Source of the DNA: Candidatus Kinetoplastibacterium desouzaii TCC079E
GTDB taxonomy: Bacteria > Pseudomonadota > Gammaproteobacteria > Burkholderiales > Burkholderiaceae_B
Assembly: GCF_000340795.1 (NCBI RefSeq)
Contig: NC_020294.1
Location: forward strand, 248,001 to 312,000
Direction: 5' to 3'
DNA length: 64,000 nucleotides
Positions 18,574 through 28,821 of this stretch are shown piece after piece. A program made the translations under genes and the position numbers. Positions within the stretch are counted from its first letter, which is position 1, and the number at the start of each line of letters is the position of its first letter. The notes under the pieces were generated by a model. The model made no database searches and had not been told where the DNA came from. It saw nothing but the letters and a program-made list of their open reading frames with translations.

Positions 18574-21438
18574 TTAAGCTTTACTGCGATTTTCACCATT
18601 TTTAAATAAATTTTCTATACATCTTTTACAAATATTTTCATATTCATTATATGTACATAGATCATCTCTCCAATGCCAACAACGCTGACATTTTTTATTA
18701 TTAGATGACTTAACAATTACTTCTGTTTCTTGAGTCTTGGAATCGAAAATTGTGCATTTTGAAACAATAAGAACGAAATGCAAATCATTTTTTATGCTAT
18801 CTAATATTTTTCTATCATGATTATTTGCATATATTTCTACTTCTGCTTGTAGAGATGATCCTATTTCATTATTTTTTCTTGTTTCTTCTAATTTTTTTTG
18901 AGTTAAATCCTTAATTGTTCTTATTTGGAGCCATTTTTCACATAAATAATTATCTGATTCTAATGTTTTTATTTCATGAAATAATTCTGTAAAAATAGTT
19001 TTTTTAAAAGAATTTTCTTTCAAGTCAATATTATTTGAATTTAACAATTCACGCCATGCTTCTTCTGCTGTAAATGATAAAATAGGTGCTATTATTTTTA
19101 ATAAAGTTTGTGTGATCTCTAACAAAGCTGTTTGAGCTGATCTTCTAGCTAAGCTGTTAATAGCTGTGGTGTACAAACGATCTTTTAAAATATCTAAATA
19201 GAAAGCTCCTAAATCTTCTGAGCAAAATTTTTGTATTTTTGATATAGCTTTATGGAATTCATATTTTTCATAATAAACTCTAATTTCTTTTTGAAAATTA
19301 TTAGTCATTATTAATGCATATTTATCGATTTCAAAAAGATTAGAATAGTCAACATGATTATTAAGATTAAAGTCACTTATATTAGATAATAGAAATCTTA
19401 TTGTATTTCGTATACGTCGATAACTTTCTACAACTCTATCAAGTATTTCTTTAGAAATTGATAATTCTCCAGAATAGTCAGTGTTAGCAACCCAAAGCCT
19501 TAGTATCTCTGCTCCTAGTGAATCACATATTTTCTGAGGAGAAATTACATTGCCTAAAGATTTGCTCATCTTTTTACCTTCTCCATCTACTACAAAACCA
19601 TGGGTTAATAGTGATTTATAAGGAGCTTTACCATAAAGCATACAACTAGTAAGTAAAGATGAATGAAACCATCCTCTATGCTGATCAGATCCTTCTAAAT
19701 ATAAATCAACTGGCCAAGATAGTTCGTTTAAATGAGTGCCATTTATATCTTTTGATTTTCCACCAATAACTGTTGCATGTGTCGATCCTGAATCGAACCA
19801 TACATCTAATGTATCACTATTTTTTTCATAGAATTTTGATTCTTCTTCTGTTAGGAAATCATTAACAGTTATATTTTGCCATTCTTCAATACCACCTTTT
19901 TCTATTCTATTAGCTATTAATTCCATAAAATATATGGTATTTGGATGTAGTTCTTTAGTTTCTTTATGCAGAAAGAATGGCATTGGTACACCCCATTGTC
20001 TTTGACGTGATAAAGTCCAATCAGGTCTGTTAGATATCATTGATTTTAATCTATCTTTTCCCCAAGAAGGATAAAAGATTGTTTCATCTATGCTTGATAA
20101 AGCAGTTTCTCTAACGGTTGTATTATTTTCTGATTTTATGTCCATGCCAGCAAACCATTGGTAAGCTGTTCTTAAAATTATCGGAGTTTTATGTCTCCAA
20201 CAGTGCATATAACTATGGTTATAAGATTCCGATTTTAATAAATTATTAACGCTTAGTAATATTTCAATAATATTTTTATTTGCTTCCCAAATAGACAATC
20301 CTTTGAATAGTGGTACACAATCTAAGAAATAACCTTCTTCGTTAATTAAATTTAGAATCTCTGAATCATGGAAGCCATTTTCTTTAAAAGTATTAAAATC
20401 CTCAATTCCATGAGCAGGAGCTGAATGAACAACACCAGTACCTGATTCTAAAGTAACATAGTCAGCCAGTAGAACTGGAGTTTTACGATTGTAGAAATTA
20501 TTTAATTCTGCCAAGGGATGAAGAAACACTTGGTTTTTAAGATTTTTCCCTTGAGTCGTAGATAAGATGTTTCCATTTAGATTTGTCTCTTTTAAAAAAC
20601 TCGAGACTCTATCTTTAGCTATTATTATCATAGCTTGAGATGCTACTTTGGAATTGGTGCAAACTAAAGCATACTCTATCTCTGGATGTATATTAATGCA
20701 TTGATTAGAAGGTATCGTCCATGGTGTAGTGGTCCAAATAACTATTGACCCTTTTTCTATACCACTAACGTTAAAAATATTTTCTAATTCTATTTTATTT
20801 ATAAAGTTAAATGACACATATATAGCTGTATCATTTTTATCGTAATATTCTATTTCAGCATCTGCTAATGTTGATTTACAATCAAAACACCAATTTACAG
20901 GTTTCAATCCTCTAAAAACAAATCCATGTTCAATAATTCTTTTTAAAACACGTATTTCATTGGCTTCATTTTTAAAATCCATAGTTAGATAAGGATTATT
21001 CCAATTAGCAATAATTCCTAGACGTTTAAATCCTTGTTTTTGATTCTCAATTTGAATCTTAGCATAAGATCTGGATTTATTTTGAAGCTCTCTTGTGGAA
21101 AGATTTTTTCCATATTTTTTTTCTATCTGTATTTCTATAGGCATACCATGGCAATCCCATCCAGGGATATAGTTTGCATCATACCCTGACATAGTTTTGC
21201 TTTTTATTATTATGTCTTTTAGAATTTTATTAACAGAATGTCCCAAGTGAATGCTTCCATTAGCATATGGTGGACCATCATGCAGAGTAAATTTAGGTCT
21301 TCCTTCACAAGACTTTCTTATGATTTCATATATGTGATTTTCTTCCCATTCTTTAATCCAAAGTGGTTCTCTTTGAGGTAAGTTAGCACGCATTGGGAAT
21401 GAGGTATCTAGTAAATTCAGTGTATTTTTATAGTCCAT
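18574..21438 (-). CDS. ileS: Isoleucyl-tRNA synthetase
   Basis: IleRS charges tRNA-Ile and hydrolyses mischarged valine. The HIGH-type motif is HLGH (about residues 67-70, after PPYANGSI), the CP1 editing domain spans the middle, and KMSKS appears in [12 protein letters not shown]. The C-terminal zinc finger has two Cys pairs, CQRC and CKRC. The 954 residues fit the bacterial zinc-containing type. Its start overlaps the end of ribF by 11 bases. Confidence 0.97.
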   Translation of the reverse strand: MDYKNTLNLLDTSFPMRANLPQREPLWIKEWEENHIYEIIRKSCEGRPKFTLHDGPPYANGSIHLGHSVNKILKDIIIKSKTMSGYDANYIPGWDCHGMPIEIQIEKKYGKNLSTRELQNKSRSYAKIQIENQKQGFKRLGIIANWNNPYLTMDFKNEANEIRVLKRIIEHGFVFRGLKPVNWCFDCKSTLADAEIEYYDKNDTAIYVSFNFINKIELENIFNVSGIEKGSIVIWTTTPWTIPSNQCINIHPEIEYALVCTNSKVASQAMIIIAKDRVSSFLKETNLNGNILSTTQGKNLKNQVFLHPLAELNNFYNRKTPVLLADYVTLESGTGVVHSAPAHGIEDFNTFKENGFHDSEILNLINEEGYFLDCVPLFKGLSIWEANKNIIEILLSVNNLLKSESYNHSYMHCWRHKTPIILRTAYQWFAGMDIKSENNTTVRETALSSIDETIFYPSWGKDRLKSMISNRPDWTLSRQRQWGVPMPFFLHKETKELHPNTIYFMELIANRIEKGGIEEWQNITVNDFLTEEESKFYEKNSDTLDVWFDSGSTHATVIGGKSKDINGTHLNELSWPVDLYLEGSDQHRGWFHSSLLTSCMLYGKAPYKSLLTHGFVVDGEGKKMSKSLGNVISPQKICDSLGAEILRLWVANTDYSGELSISKEILDRVVESYRRIRNTIRFLLSNISDFNLNNHVDYSNLFEIDKYALIMTNNFQKEIRVYYEKYEFHKAISKIQKFCSEDLGAFYLDILKDRLYTTAINSLARRSAQTALLEITQTLLKIIAPILSFTAEEAWRELLNSNNIDLKENSFKKTIFTELFHEIKTLESDNYLCEKWLQIRTIKDLTQKKLEETRKNNEIGSSLQAEVEIYANNHDRKILDSIKNDLHFVLIVSKCTIFDSKTQETEVIVKSSNNKKCQRCWHWRDDLCTYNEYENICKRCIENLFKNGENRSKA

Positions 21439-22378
21439 GGGTATTAAAGTAAGAACGTGCGTTTTTTATGTCAGTAGAAATTGCATGTATTAGTGATTCT
21501 ATGTCAGGAAACTTCTCTTCATTGCGTAATTTTTTTATAAATTCAATATGTATAAGTTTACCATATGCTGTTATATTAACATCAATGAGAGATATTTCTA
21601 ACAATAATATACCATTTTTTTCTAGAGTTTCTCTTGTTCCTAGACTAGCTACTCCAGGTATTTTTTTATTTTCTAGTCCATATACATATACTAGATATAC
21701 TCCTTTGCTTAGAGCATAATTCTGTGGAACACTTATGTTCATAGTTGGGTAACCTAGTTTTCTGCCTATTTTATTACCATGAATTACATGTCCTGTTATA
21801 CCAAAATTCCTGCCTAAAAGGCTATTTGCTAAAGTGATATTAGATAATTTTAAAGCCTCTCGTATTTGTGAGCTAGATATTCGATTATTGTGATTATCTA
21901 TGACTCTTTTTATTGTTTGAACTTCAAAATTATATTTTAGAGATGCTTTTTGCAATGTTTCTAAATTACCTTGACGTTTATATCCAAATTGAAAGTTTTC
22001 TCCAATGAGTAAGTATTTAACATTTAGATTTCTTACTAAGAATTCTTCAATGAATGTATTAGCTGTTATTTGTGATATTTCACTATTAAATTTAGATATA
22101 AATATTTGATCGATAGAATATTTTGATATATTTTCAATTTTGTCTCTTGTTTTGTAAATTCGTGTTGGTAAGTTTTGTAATAAATTATTGTTTTTTTGAA
22201 AAAACTCACGTGAATGAGGATGGAAGGTCAACACAGAAGGTGTTATTCTTCTAGCTGTTGCTTCCTCTACGAGTTTTGTTAATATTTTTTGATGCCCTAT
22301 ATGTACGCCATCGAAATTACCAATTGTAAGAGCGCATGATTGCTTCAAGGGATTGTTTATGTTTTTGTAAATATGCAA
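21428..22378 (-). CDS. ribF: Bifunctional riboflavin kinase / FAD synthetase
   Basis: RibF phosphorylates riboflavin to FMN and adenylylates FMN to FAD. The N-terminal nucleotidyltransferase half has [14 protein letters not shown] and later [11 protein letters not shown]; the C-terminal kinase half has [11 protein letters not shown] and [10 protein letters not shown]-type blocks. At 316 residues it is full length. Together with ribBA and ribH in this window it covers parts of flavin synthesis. Order before ileS and lspA is conserved in proteobacteria. Confidence 0.94.
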   Translation of the reverse strand: MHIYKNINNPLKQSCALTIGNFDGVHIGHQKILTKLVEEATARRITPSVLTFHPHSREFFQKNNNLLQNLPTRIYKTRDKIENISKYSIDQIFISKFNSEISQITANTFIEEFLVRNLNVKYLLIGENFQFGYKRQGNLETLQKASLKYNFEVQTIKRVIDNHNNRISSSQIREALKLSNITLANSLLGRNFGITGHVIHGNKIGRKLGYPTMNISVPQNYALSKGVYLVYVYGLENKKIPGVASLGTRETLEKNGILLLEISLIDVNITAYGKLIHIEFIKKLRNEEKFPDIESLIHAISTDIKNARSYFNTHGL

Positions 22379-22446
22379 TTTTTGTTTCCAAATAAAAACT
22401 AATGAATATATTTTAATAACTTTATTAATTCGGAGAACATATTATT

Positions 22447-23121
22447 TTGAAAAATCATCATAAAAATTGTCGCTTTGTTATATTAATTTCAGGTCGTGGT
22501 AGCAATATGCAAAAAATAGTAGAGTCATCTATATATGGAAAATGGCCAGCAACTATTTGTGCTGTTATATCTAATGATCCTAGTTCTCTAGGTTTACAAT
22601 GGGCTAAAGACAGAAATATTCCTACGGATTCATTAGATCATAAGAATTATGCAAATAGAGACCTTTTTGATCAAGCACTTAAGAAAAAAATAGACGAATA
22701 TTTTCCTGATTATGTTTTATTAGCTGGTTTTATGCGTATTCTATCAAAAGATTTTGTTGATCATTATAAACATAGGTTAATAAATATACATCCTTCTTTG
22801 CTACCATCTTTTCCAGGATTGAATACTCATTATAAAGCAATTGAAAAGGGTGTTAAAATTCATGGTTGCACTATTCATTTTGTGAATTCAGAATTAGACG
22901 ATGGTCCTATAATAATACAGGGTTGTTTATCAGTTAAATCTAATGATGATTCTGCTAGTTTAGCAGAAAGAGTTTTAAAGATAGAGCATAAGATTTTTCC
23001 ATTAGTTTGTAAATGGTTGTCTCTTGGTAAGATTGTAATTAATCAAGAAAATAAAGTGGAAGTTAAAGGAGAAAATAATTTGTTATTTTATGATGATGTT
23101 GATCATATGCAATTATTCTGA
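22447..23121 (+). CDS. purN: Phosphoribosylglycinamide formyltransferase, TTG start
   Basis: PurN transfers a formyl group from 10-formyl-THF to GAR in purine synthesis. The start region reads FVILISGRGSN, and the active-site NIHPSLLPSFPG (Asn and His) and DDGPII (Asp) are intact. No ATG lies before the glycine motif, so a non-ATG start is needed; TTG 22447 has GGAGA ten bases upstream at 22432-22436. From there it is 224 residues. The gene is divergent from ribF. Confidence 0.92.
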   Translation: MKNHHKNCRFVILISGRGSNMQKIVESSIYGKWPATICAVISNDPSSLGLQWAKDRNIPTDSLDHKNYANRDLFDQALKKKIDEYFPDYVLLAGFMRILSKDFVDHYKHRLINIHPSLLPSFPGLNTHYKAIEKGVKIHGCTIHFVNSELDDGPIIIQGCLSVKSNDDSASLAERVLKIEHKIFPLVCKWLSLGKIVINQENKVEVKGENNLLFYDDVDHMQLF

Positions 23122-23205
23122 AAAACACAGTTGTTTATTTGCAACTAAGAATATTTTGAGTTAGAACTAACTTGTGAGATTTTTTGATTGGTTTTTAATG
23201 CAATT

Positions 23206-23231
23206 ATATATTATAGGTACCTATAATATAT
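23206..23231. repeat. Perfect 26-bp palindrome with a -10-like element on each strand
   Basis: The sequence is an uninterrupted palindrome centred on GGTACC at 23216-23221. TATAAT is present on the plus strand at 23222-23227 and symmetrically on the minus strand at 23210-23215. It lies in the 218-base gap between purN and the desaturase, so it may be a symmetric promoter core, an operator for a dimeric regulator, or an extruding hairpin. Confidence 0.6.
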
Positions 23232-23279
23232 TTCATATTTATTGCTTTTATTGCGTGAAATATGAATCTTTTTAATTTT
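23232..23279 (+). terminator. Second inverted repeat followed by T-rich tract
   Basis: TTCATATTT at 23232-23240 pairs with AAATATGAA at 23258-23266 around a 17-base loop, followed by T-rich sequence to about 23281. It may terminate purN transcription, or form part of the desaturase leader. The stem is AT-rich, so support is moderate. Confidence 0.4.
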
Positions 23280-23339
23280 TTCTTATGTATAGGGTATATC
23301 ATAAGTAACTTCTCTATATATTTTTATAAGTAACCAAAT

Positions 23340-24530
23340 ATGGATAAAATTATTTCTTTTATAACTGGTGGTTTCACACAAGCTTCGTCTTTGCAGATTT
23401 TCTTATTTACTCTTTTGGTAACTCACATCACTATACTCGGGGTTACAATTTTTCTTCATAGAAGTCAAGCTCATAGAGCTTTAGATTTACATCCTTTTGT
23501 TATGCATTTTTTTCGTTTTTGGTTATGGATGACAACCGGCATGGTAACAAAGGAGTGGGTTGCTATACATCGTAAGCATCATGCTAAATGTGAGAGAGAA
23601 GGCGATCCTCATTCTCCTATGATTTTTGGAATATGGAAAGTTTTTTTTGGTGGAGCTGAGCTTTATCGTGAGGAAGCTGCTAATCAAGAAACATTATTAA
23701 GATTTGGTAAAGGGACGCCTGATGATTGGTTAGAGCAAAATCTTTATTCAAAACATAGTAGTTTGGGAATAATGATTACTCTAGTCATAGATATAGCTCT
23801 TTTTGGTATTGTAGGACTAACAGTTTGGGCTATTCAGATGGCTTGGATACCTTTTTGGGCTGCTGGTGTTGTTAATGGGGCAGGTCATTATTGGGGTTAT
23901 CGAAATTATAATAGTCCAGATACTAGCACTAATTTGTTTCCTATAGGCTTGATAATAGGAGGAGAGGAGTTGCATAACAATCACCATGCTTTTGCTACTT
24001 CAGCAAAGTTTTCTTCTACTTGGTATGAATTTGATTTGGGATGGTGTTATATAAGATTATTATCATTTTTAGGTTTGGCTAAAATAAAAAAAATAGCCCC
24101 TAGACTTATTTTGAGTGATTCTAATAGAAATATTGATCTGATAACATTAAATGGGATTATTACTCATAGATATGAAATAATGGCAAGATATGCTGATATT
24201 ATTAAGAAAGTTATGAACCATGAATTAAAAACACTTAGAAATTCTCATGATTGTTATATTAGATTAAAAAAAGTAAATGCTGACTTATATAAGCATGAAT
24301 CAATAATTAATCCAGAAAAATTAGCAGAAGTTGATAAGGCAATATCTAGTAGCAAGTCTTTATCAATTCTTATAGAAATGCGTCGTGACCTTGCTCATGT
24401 TTGGGATAGTTCTAATCTTACTAGTGAGCAACTTCTTTCTTACTTAAAAACTTGGTGTAAACGAGCACAAATGAGTGGCATTTGTGATTTAGAGAAGTTT
24501 GCATTTAGCCTAAAACGTTATGTCGTATGA
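23340..24530 (+). CDS. Membrane fatty-acid (acyl-CoA type) desaturase
   Basis: This 396-residue protein has the three histidine boxes of membrane di-iron desaturases: HRSQAH near residue 40, HRKHH near 80, and HNNHH near 215. Hydrophobic spans lie near residues 17-37 and 140-175. The family introduces a double bond into an acyl chain using oxygen and an electron donor. The C-terminal ~120 residues are charged and helical, without a recognised domain. It overlaps the uvrD start by four bases (ATGA). Substrate form (CoA, ACP or lipid) cannot be decided from sequence. Confidence 0.88.
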   Translation: MDKIISFITGGFTQASSLQIFLFTLLVTHITILGVTIFLHRSQAHRALDLHPFVMHFFRFWLWMTTGMVTKEWVAIHRKHHAKCEREGDPHSPMIFGIWKVFFGGAELYREEAANQETLLRFGKGTPDDWLEQNLYSKHSSLGIMITLVIDIALFGIVGLTVWAIQMAWIPFWAAGVVNGAGHYWGYRNYNSPDTSTNLFPIGLIIGGEELHNNHHAFATSAKFSSTWYEFDLGWCYIRLLSFLGLAKIKKIAPRLILSDSNRNIDLITLNGIITHRYEIMARYADIIKKVMNHELKTLRNSHDCYIRLKKVNADLYKHESIINPEKLAEVDKAISSSKSLSILIEMRRDLAHVWDSSNLTSEQLLSYLKTWCKRAQMSGICDLEKFAFSLKRYVV

Positions 24531-26764
24531 ATTTAAATGATTTAAATGCAGAGCAGGAGAAAGCTGTAACTACTGGGTCTTCTCATACTTTGGTTTTAGC
24601 TGGAGCTGGAAGTGGTAAAACCAAAGTTCTTTCTTCTAGAATGGCTTGGTTACTTAACACAAAACAGGCTACTACTTATGATATTTTGGCTGTTACTTTT
24701 ACCAATAAAGCAGCAAAAGAAATGATATCTAGGGTATCTAGCATGTTAACTACAGACATAAAAGGATTATGGATAGGAACTTTTCATGGTTTATGCCATA
24801 AAATGCTTAGAATTCATTGGAGAGAATCTAATTTGTTGCAGTCATTTCAGATAATAGATATGTCTGATCAGTTGTCTTTAATAAAACGTATTATAAAATC
24901 TAATGATGTTAATGAATCTAAGAATCAAGCAAGAGATTTGCAAAAATTTATAAATTATCACAAAGAGTATGGTATTAGATCATCTAAGGTAGAGGTCTAT
25001 GATTCTTATAGTAAAAAATTAACAGAACTTTATCAAGAGTATGAGATTCAATGTTCTCGTGAGGGTCTTGTTGATTTTTCTGAGTTATTGTTAAAGTCTT
25101 ATGAGCTTTTGAAATCAGATGATAATATTAGAAATTATTATCAAGATAGATTTCGCTTTATTTTAGTTGATGAGTTTCAAGATACTAATAATCTACAATA
25201 TGAATGGTTGCGTTTATTAATAGGAAAGTCAACATCAGTGTTTGCAGTAGGAGATGATGATCAATCTATTTATGCATTTAGAGGTGCTAATGTAGGTAAT
25301 ATATCTTTATTTGATAAATATTATGCTAAAGGCAATATAATTAGATTAGAGCAAAATTATCGTTCTTTAGGTCACATATTAGGAGCAGCTAATTCTTTAA
25401 TTAAGAATAATACTGGGCGTTTAGGTAAAAAATTATGGACTCAGAGTGGTGATGGCGATAAAGTTTCTGTTGTAGAAACATTTAATGATTCTATGGAATC
25501 TCAATGGGTAGTTGATGAGATCAAAAAACTTGTTAAAAATAACAAGGTTAATCCAGATGAAATAGCTATTTTGTATAGAAGTAATGCTCAATCAAGAGTA
25601 TTAGAGCATGCTTTTTTCTCAAGAGGAGTTTCTTATAAGGTTTATGGTGGTCTTAGATTTTTTGAACGACAAGAAATAAAACATGCTTTGGCTTATTTAC
25701 GTCTTATTGTTAATAGTAATGATAATAATTCATGGATAAGAGTAGTAAATTTCCCAATTCGAGGTATAGGTCCTCGCACTTTAGATTCTCTTTGGGCTAT
25801 ATCAAGAGAGTATGATGTCAGTTTATACGATGCAGTTAAGTACTATCAAGGGAAAAGCAGAGCTAATTTAGTTGCTTTTAATAATATAATTAACTCACTA
25901 AAAGAATTATCAAATAAACTTACTTTGTCTAGTCTTGTTGAATATCTTTTAGATTTTACTGGTATTAATTCTTATTATCAAAATAGCAAAGAAGAATCAG
26001 ATAAGGATCGTTTAGAGAATTTAAAAGAATTAGTTACTGCGGCAATGGTTTTTTCCACTGAAGATGGTTATATTGATATTCCTGCTTCTTCTTTATTAAA
26101 TTCTTCTTTACAAGATAGTAATGTTTTTATAGAAGAAAAAATGACTCCTTTGTTATCTTTTTTATCTCATGCTTCTTTGGAAGCTGGGGATGGTCAAATA
26201 GATGACAATCAACCATCTGTTCAGTTAATGACAGTTCATGCTGCCAAAGGACTTGAATTCAGGGTGGTTTTTATTACTGGGGTTGAGGAGGGTCTATTTC
26301 CTCATGAAAATAGTGTTGTCGATTCTTCTAGTGTTGAAGAAGAAAGACGTTTGATGTATGTTGCTATTACTAGAGCTAAAGAGAAATTATATATTACGAT
26401 GGCTAATAGTAGAATGTTAAGGGGTCAGACAAGATATTCTTCTAGGTCTCGTTTTATTCAAGAAATAGATAATGACCACATAAATTTTATAAAGAAGCAA
26501 AACATTAATAATGTAAATGTTATTAATAAGAAGTATGTTTATACAGATACGTTAAGAGCTAATAGCAATAATTTTAAATCAGTTGCAAGTGAAGTTAGTG
26601 TTAATAATAATAAATTTTATATTGGGCAACATGTAAGACATAAGAGTTTTGGTGATGGTGTTATAGTTAAGTTAATAGGTAGCGGAGATGATTGTCAGGC
26701 ACAAATAAACTTTACTAACTCAGGAGTCAAGACCATAATGCTTCGTATCGCAAAATTTGAATAA
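24527..26764 (+). CDS. uvrD: UvrD-type superfamily 1 DNA helicase
   Basis: UvrD unwinds DNA 3'-5' in excision and mismatch repair. Motifs in order are Q-motif LNAEQEKAV, Walker A GAGSGKT (residues about 27-33), DEFQDTN, GDDDQSIYAFRGA, QNYRS, TVHAAKGLEF and RRLMYVAITRAKEKL. The C-terminus ends in a short region with FGDGVIVKL, typical of UvrD/PcrA. At 745 residues it is full length. It works with UvrB, encoded at 39136 in this window. Confidence 0.94.
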   Translation: MNLNDLNAEQEKAVTTGSSHTLVLAGAGSGKTKVLSSRMAWLLNTKQATTYDILAVTFTNKAAKEMISRVSSMLTTDIKGLWIGTFHGLCHKMLRIHWRESNLLQSFQIIDMSDQLSLIKRIIKSNDVNESKNQARDLQKFINYHKEYGIRSSKVEVYDSYSKKLTELYQEYEIQCSREGLVDFSELLLKSYELLKSDDNIRNYYQDRFRFILVDEFQDTNNLQYEWLRLLIGKSTSVFAVGDDDQSIYAFRGANVGNISLFDKYYAKGNIIRLEQNYRSLGHILGAANSLIKNNTGRLGKKLWTQSGDGDKVSVVETFNDSMESQWVVDEIKKLVKNNKVNPDEIAILYRSNAQSRVLEHAFFSRGVSYKVYGGLRFFERQEIKHALAYLRLIVNSNDNNSWIRVVNFPIRGIGPRTLDSLWAISREYDVSLYDAVKYYQGKSRANLVAFNNIINSLKELSNKLTLSSLVEYLLDFTGINSYYQNSKEESDKDRLENLKELVTAAMVFSTEDGYIDIPASSLLNSSLQDSNVFIEEKMTPLLSFLSHASLEAGDGQIDDNQPSVQLMTVHAAKGLEFRVVFITGVEEGLFPHENSVVDSSSVEEERRLMYVAITRAKEKLYITMANSRMLRGQTRYSSRSRFIQEIDNDHINFIKKQNINNVNVINKKYVYTDTLRANSNNFKSVASEVSVNNNKFYIGQHVRHKSFGDGVIVKLIGSGDDCQAQINFTNSGVKTIMLRIAKFE

Positions 26765-26768
26765 TTAG

Positions 26769-27665
26769 TTATAGATCTTCTTTCCTTAGAAGAAGGACAC
26801 TTTTCTCAGTATTTGTTGTTGTTAACCAAGTTGGTTTGAGATTTGGGAATGATCTTTGAAAATTTTCGTATTCATTTCCTATCTCTAGAATTAATAAACC
26901 TTCCTTGTTTAAATAGAATGCTGCTTTTTCTATAATTTTTCTTATAATATCCATTCCGTCAATTCCTCCATCTAATGCTGTTTTAGGCTCATGAGTGTAT
27001 TCAATAGGTAGTGATTGCATAGATTTATTGTTTACATATGGAGGATTACATAAGATTATATCATATGGATATTCTTTAATATCTTCAAAAACATTACTGT
27101 TTTTTGTAGTGATTATATCTTCTAATGCATAGTTGAAAATGTTTTTTTTCGCTACATTTAAGGCCTCGTTTGAAACGTCAGTTGCCATTATTTTTGCATT
27201 AGGAAAGCTAAAAGATGCCATTATGGCTAAACATCCAGAACCAGTACATAAATCTAATATGTTTCTTACAGATTTAGGATTTTTTATCCATGGGTTTAAA
27301 TCTTTTATTAATAGTTCAGATATAAATGATCGTGGAATTATTACTCTCTCATCTACATAAAATTTATATCCCTGCAACCAAGCTTCATTGGTTAAATATC
27401 CTATCGGAATACGTTTTTTAATTCTTTTATTAATTAAATTTATAATATTATTACGTTCTTCAAAGGTAACTGAGGCATCCATAAAAAGATCTATTATATC
27501 GTTTGATGGAATGTTTATTGCATAGGAAACTAAATATATAGCTTCATCGAAAGAGTTATCATTTCCATGCCCAAAGAACAAATTTTCTTTATTAAAATTA
27601 CTTATGGCATATCTAATTAGATCTCTTACTGATCTAAGTTCATTGAAATTGTTATTTGTAAACAT
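26769..27665 (-). CDS. prmB: Ribosomal protein L3 glutamine methyltransferase
   Basis: PrmB methylates a glutamine side chain of ribosomal protein uL3 using SAM. The SAM-binding motif is DLCTGSGCLAI, and the glutamine-binding NPPY motif is ILCNPPYV. The following SLPIEYTHEPKTALDGG-type stretch favours PrmB over the release-factor enzyme PrmC. At 298 residues it is full length. It closes the minus-strand dapC-dapD-dapE-prmB run, a usual neighbourhood in betaproteobacteria. Confidence 0.9.
   Translation of the reverse strand: MFTNNNFNELRSVRDLIRYAISNFNKENLFFGHGNDNSFDEAIYLVSYAINIPSNDIIDLFMDASVTFEERNNIINLINKRIKKRIPIGYLTNEAWLQGYKFYVDERVIIPRSFISELLIKDLNPWIKNPKSVRNILDLCTGSGCLAIMASFSFPNAKIMATDVSNEALNVAKKNIFNYALEDIITTKNSNVFEDIKEYPYDIILCNPPYVNNKSMQSLPIEYTHEPKTALDGGIDGMDIIRKIIEKAAFYLNKEGLLILEIGNEYENFQRSFPNLKPTWLTTTNTEKSVLLLRKEDL
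26777..26807 (+). terminator. Weak hairpin after uvrD
   Basis: CTTCTT at 26777-26782 pairs with AAGAAG at 26790-26795; a short T-run follows. It lies inside the 3' end of the convergent prmB, which is only four bases from uvrD. Confidence 0.28.
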
Positions 27666-27681
27666 TGATTCTTTGATTTTT

Positions 27682-28821
27682 CTAAATTAATAATTTAGCT
27701 AATGTTTTTTTATATATGTTTTTTAACATATCAAGATCTGAAATTTTAACATGTTCATTAACTTTGTGTATTGTAGCATTACAAGGACCAAATTCTATTA
27801 TTTCTTTACTGATTTTAGTTATAAATCTACCATCTGATGTTCCTCCTGAAGTAGACATATTACCTATTATGCCAAGTTCTTCATATATTGATTCAGATAT
27901 TGCTTTGGTTAATTTACCACTTTTTGTTAAGAATGGATTTCCATTTAATAACCAATTGATATTATATTTTAAATGATGTTTATCCAATATAGAGTTTATT
28001 CTTTTTTGTAAAAGTTCTGGAGTGCTTTCAGTTGAGAATCTAAAGTTAAACTCTATATTTATTTCTCCTGGGATTATATTAGTGGCTCCGTTACCTGCAT
28101 GTATATTGGAAATTTGGAATGTGGTTTTAGGAAAATATTCATTACCGTTGTCCCAATTTGTATTAGTTATTTCTAATAAAGCAGGGGCAATAGAGTGTAT
28201 AGGATTATTAGCCAGGTGAGGATAAGCCACATGACCTTGTATTCCTTTTACAGTAAGATTCCCAGATAAAGATCCGCGACGTCCATTTTTATAGGTATCT
28301 CCTAATATTTTTTCTGATGTTGGTTCTCCTACTATACAATAATCAAGAAATATATTTTTCTTTTCAAGAAATTCACAAATGAGTTTAGTTCCATCGTTAG
28401 CTGGACCTTCTTCATCGGAGGTTATTATTAGTGCTATTGATCCATTGTGATCGGGATTGTCTTTTATGAATTCTATAATTGCAACTAGAAAAGCAGCTAT
28501 AGATCCTTTCATATCAGCTGTTCCTCTACCATAGAGAAAACCATTATCTTCCGTAGGAGTAAAAGGATCCGTTGCCCATTCACTAATATTTCCTGTTGGG
28601 ACAACATCAGTGTGTCCTGCAAAAGCAAATAATGGGGGGCTTAAGCCCCTAATAGCCCATAAGTTAGTTACTCCATTTTTACAAATAACTTCAAATTTAA
28701 AATTAAGTTTTTTTAAAATTTCAATTATTAATGATTGGCATCCAGCATCATTAGGAGTAATAGATTTAAGTTTAACTAATTCTTTTGTTATTTGTAATGT
28801 TGATAGATCATTTTTTTTCAT
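27682..28821 (-). CDS. dapE: Succinyl-diaminopimelate desuccinylase
   Basis: DapE hydrolyses N-succinyl-L,L-diaminopimelate to L,L-DAP in lysine and peptidoglycan-precursor synthesis. It is a di-zinc M20-family amidohydrolase: AGHTDVVPTG (zinc His and Asp), GRGTADMKGS (bridging Asp), DEEGPANDGT (catalytic Glu pair) and NATIHKVNEHV (late zinc His). At 379 residues it is full length. Its ATG overlaps the dapD stop by one base, so translation is probably coupled. Confidence 0.95.
   Translation of the reverse strand: MKKNDLSTLQITKELVKLKSITPNDAGCQSLIIEILKKLNFKFEVICKNGVTNLWAIRGLSPPLFAFAGHTDVVPTGNISEWATDPFTPTEDNGFLYGRGTADMKGSIAAFLVAIIEFIKDNPDHNGSIALIITSDEEGPANDGTKLICEFLEKKNIFLDYCIVGEPTSEKILGDTYKNGRRGSLSGNLTVKGIQGHVAYPHLANNPIHSIAPALLEITNTNWDNGNEYFPKTTFQISNIHAGNGATNIIPGEINIEFNFRFSTESTPELLQKRINSILDKHHLKYNINWLLNGNPFLTKSGKLTKAISESIYEELGIIGNMSTSGGTSDGRFITKISKEIIEFGPCNATIHKVNEHVKISDLDMLKNIYKKTLAKLLI

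Noticed and set aside
27716-28219. Open frames antisense to dapE
   Set aside because: Shadow frames in a well-supported gene; no protein signature.
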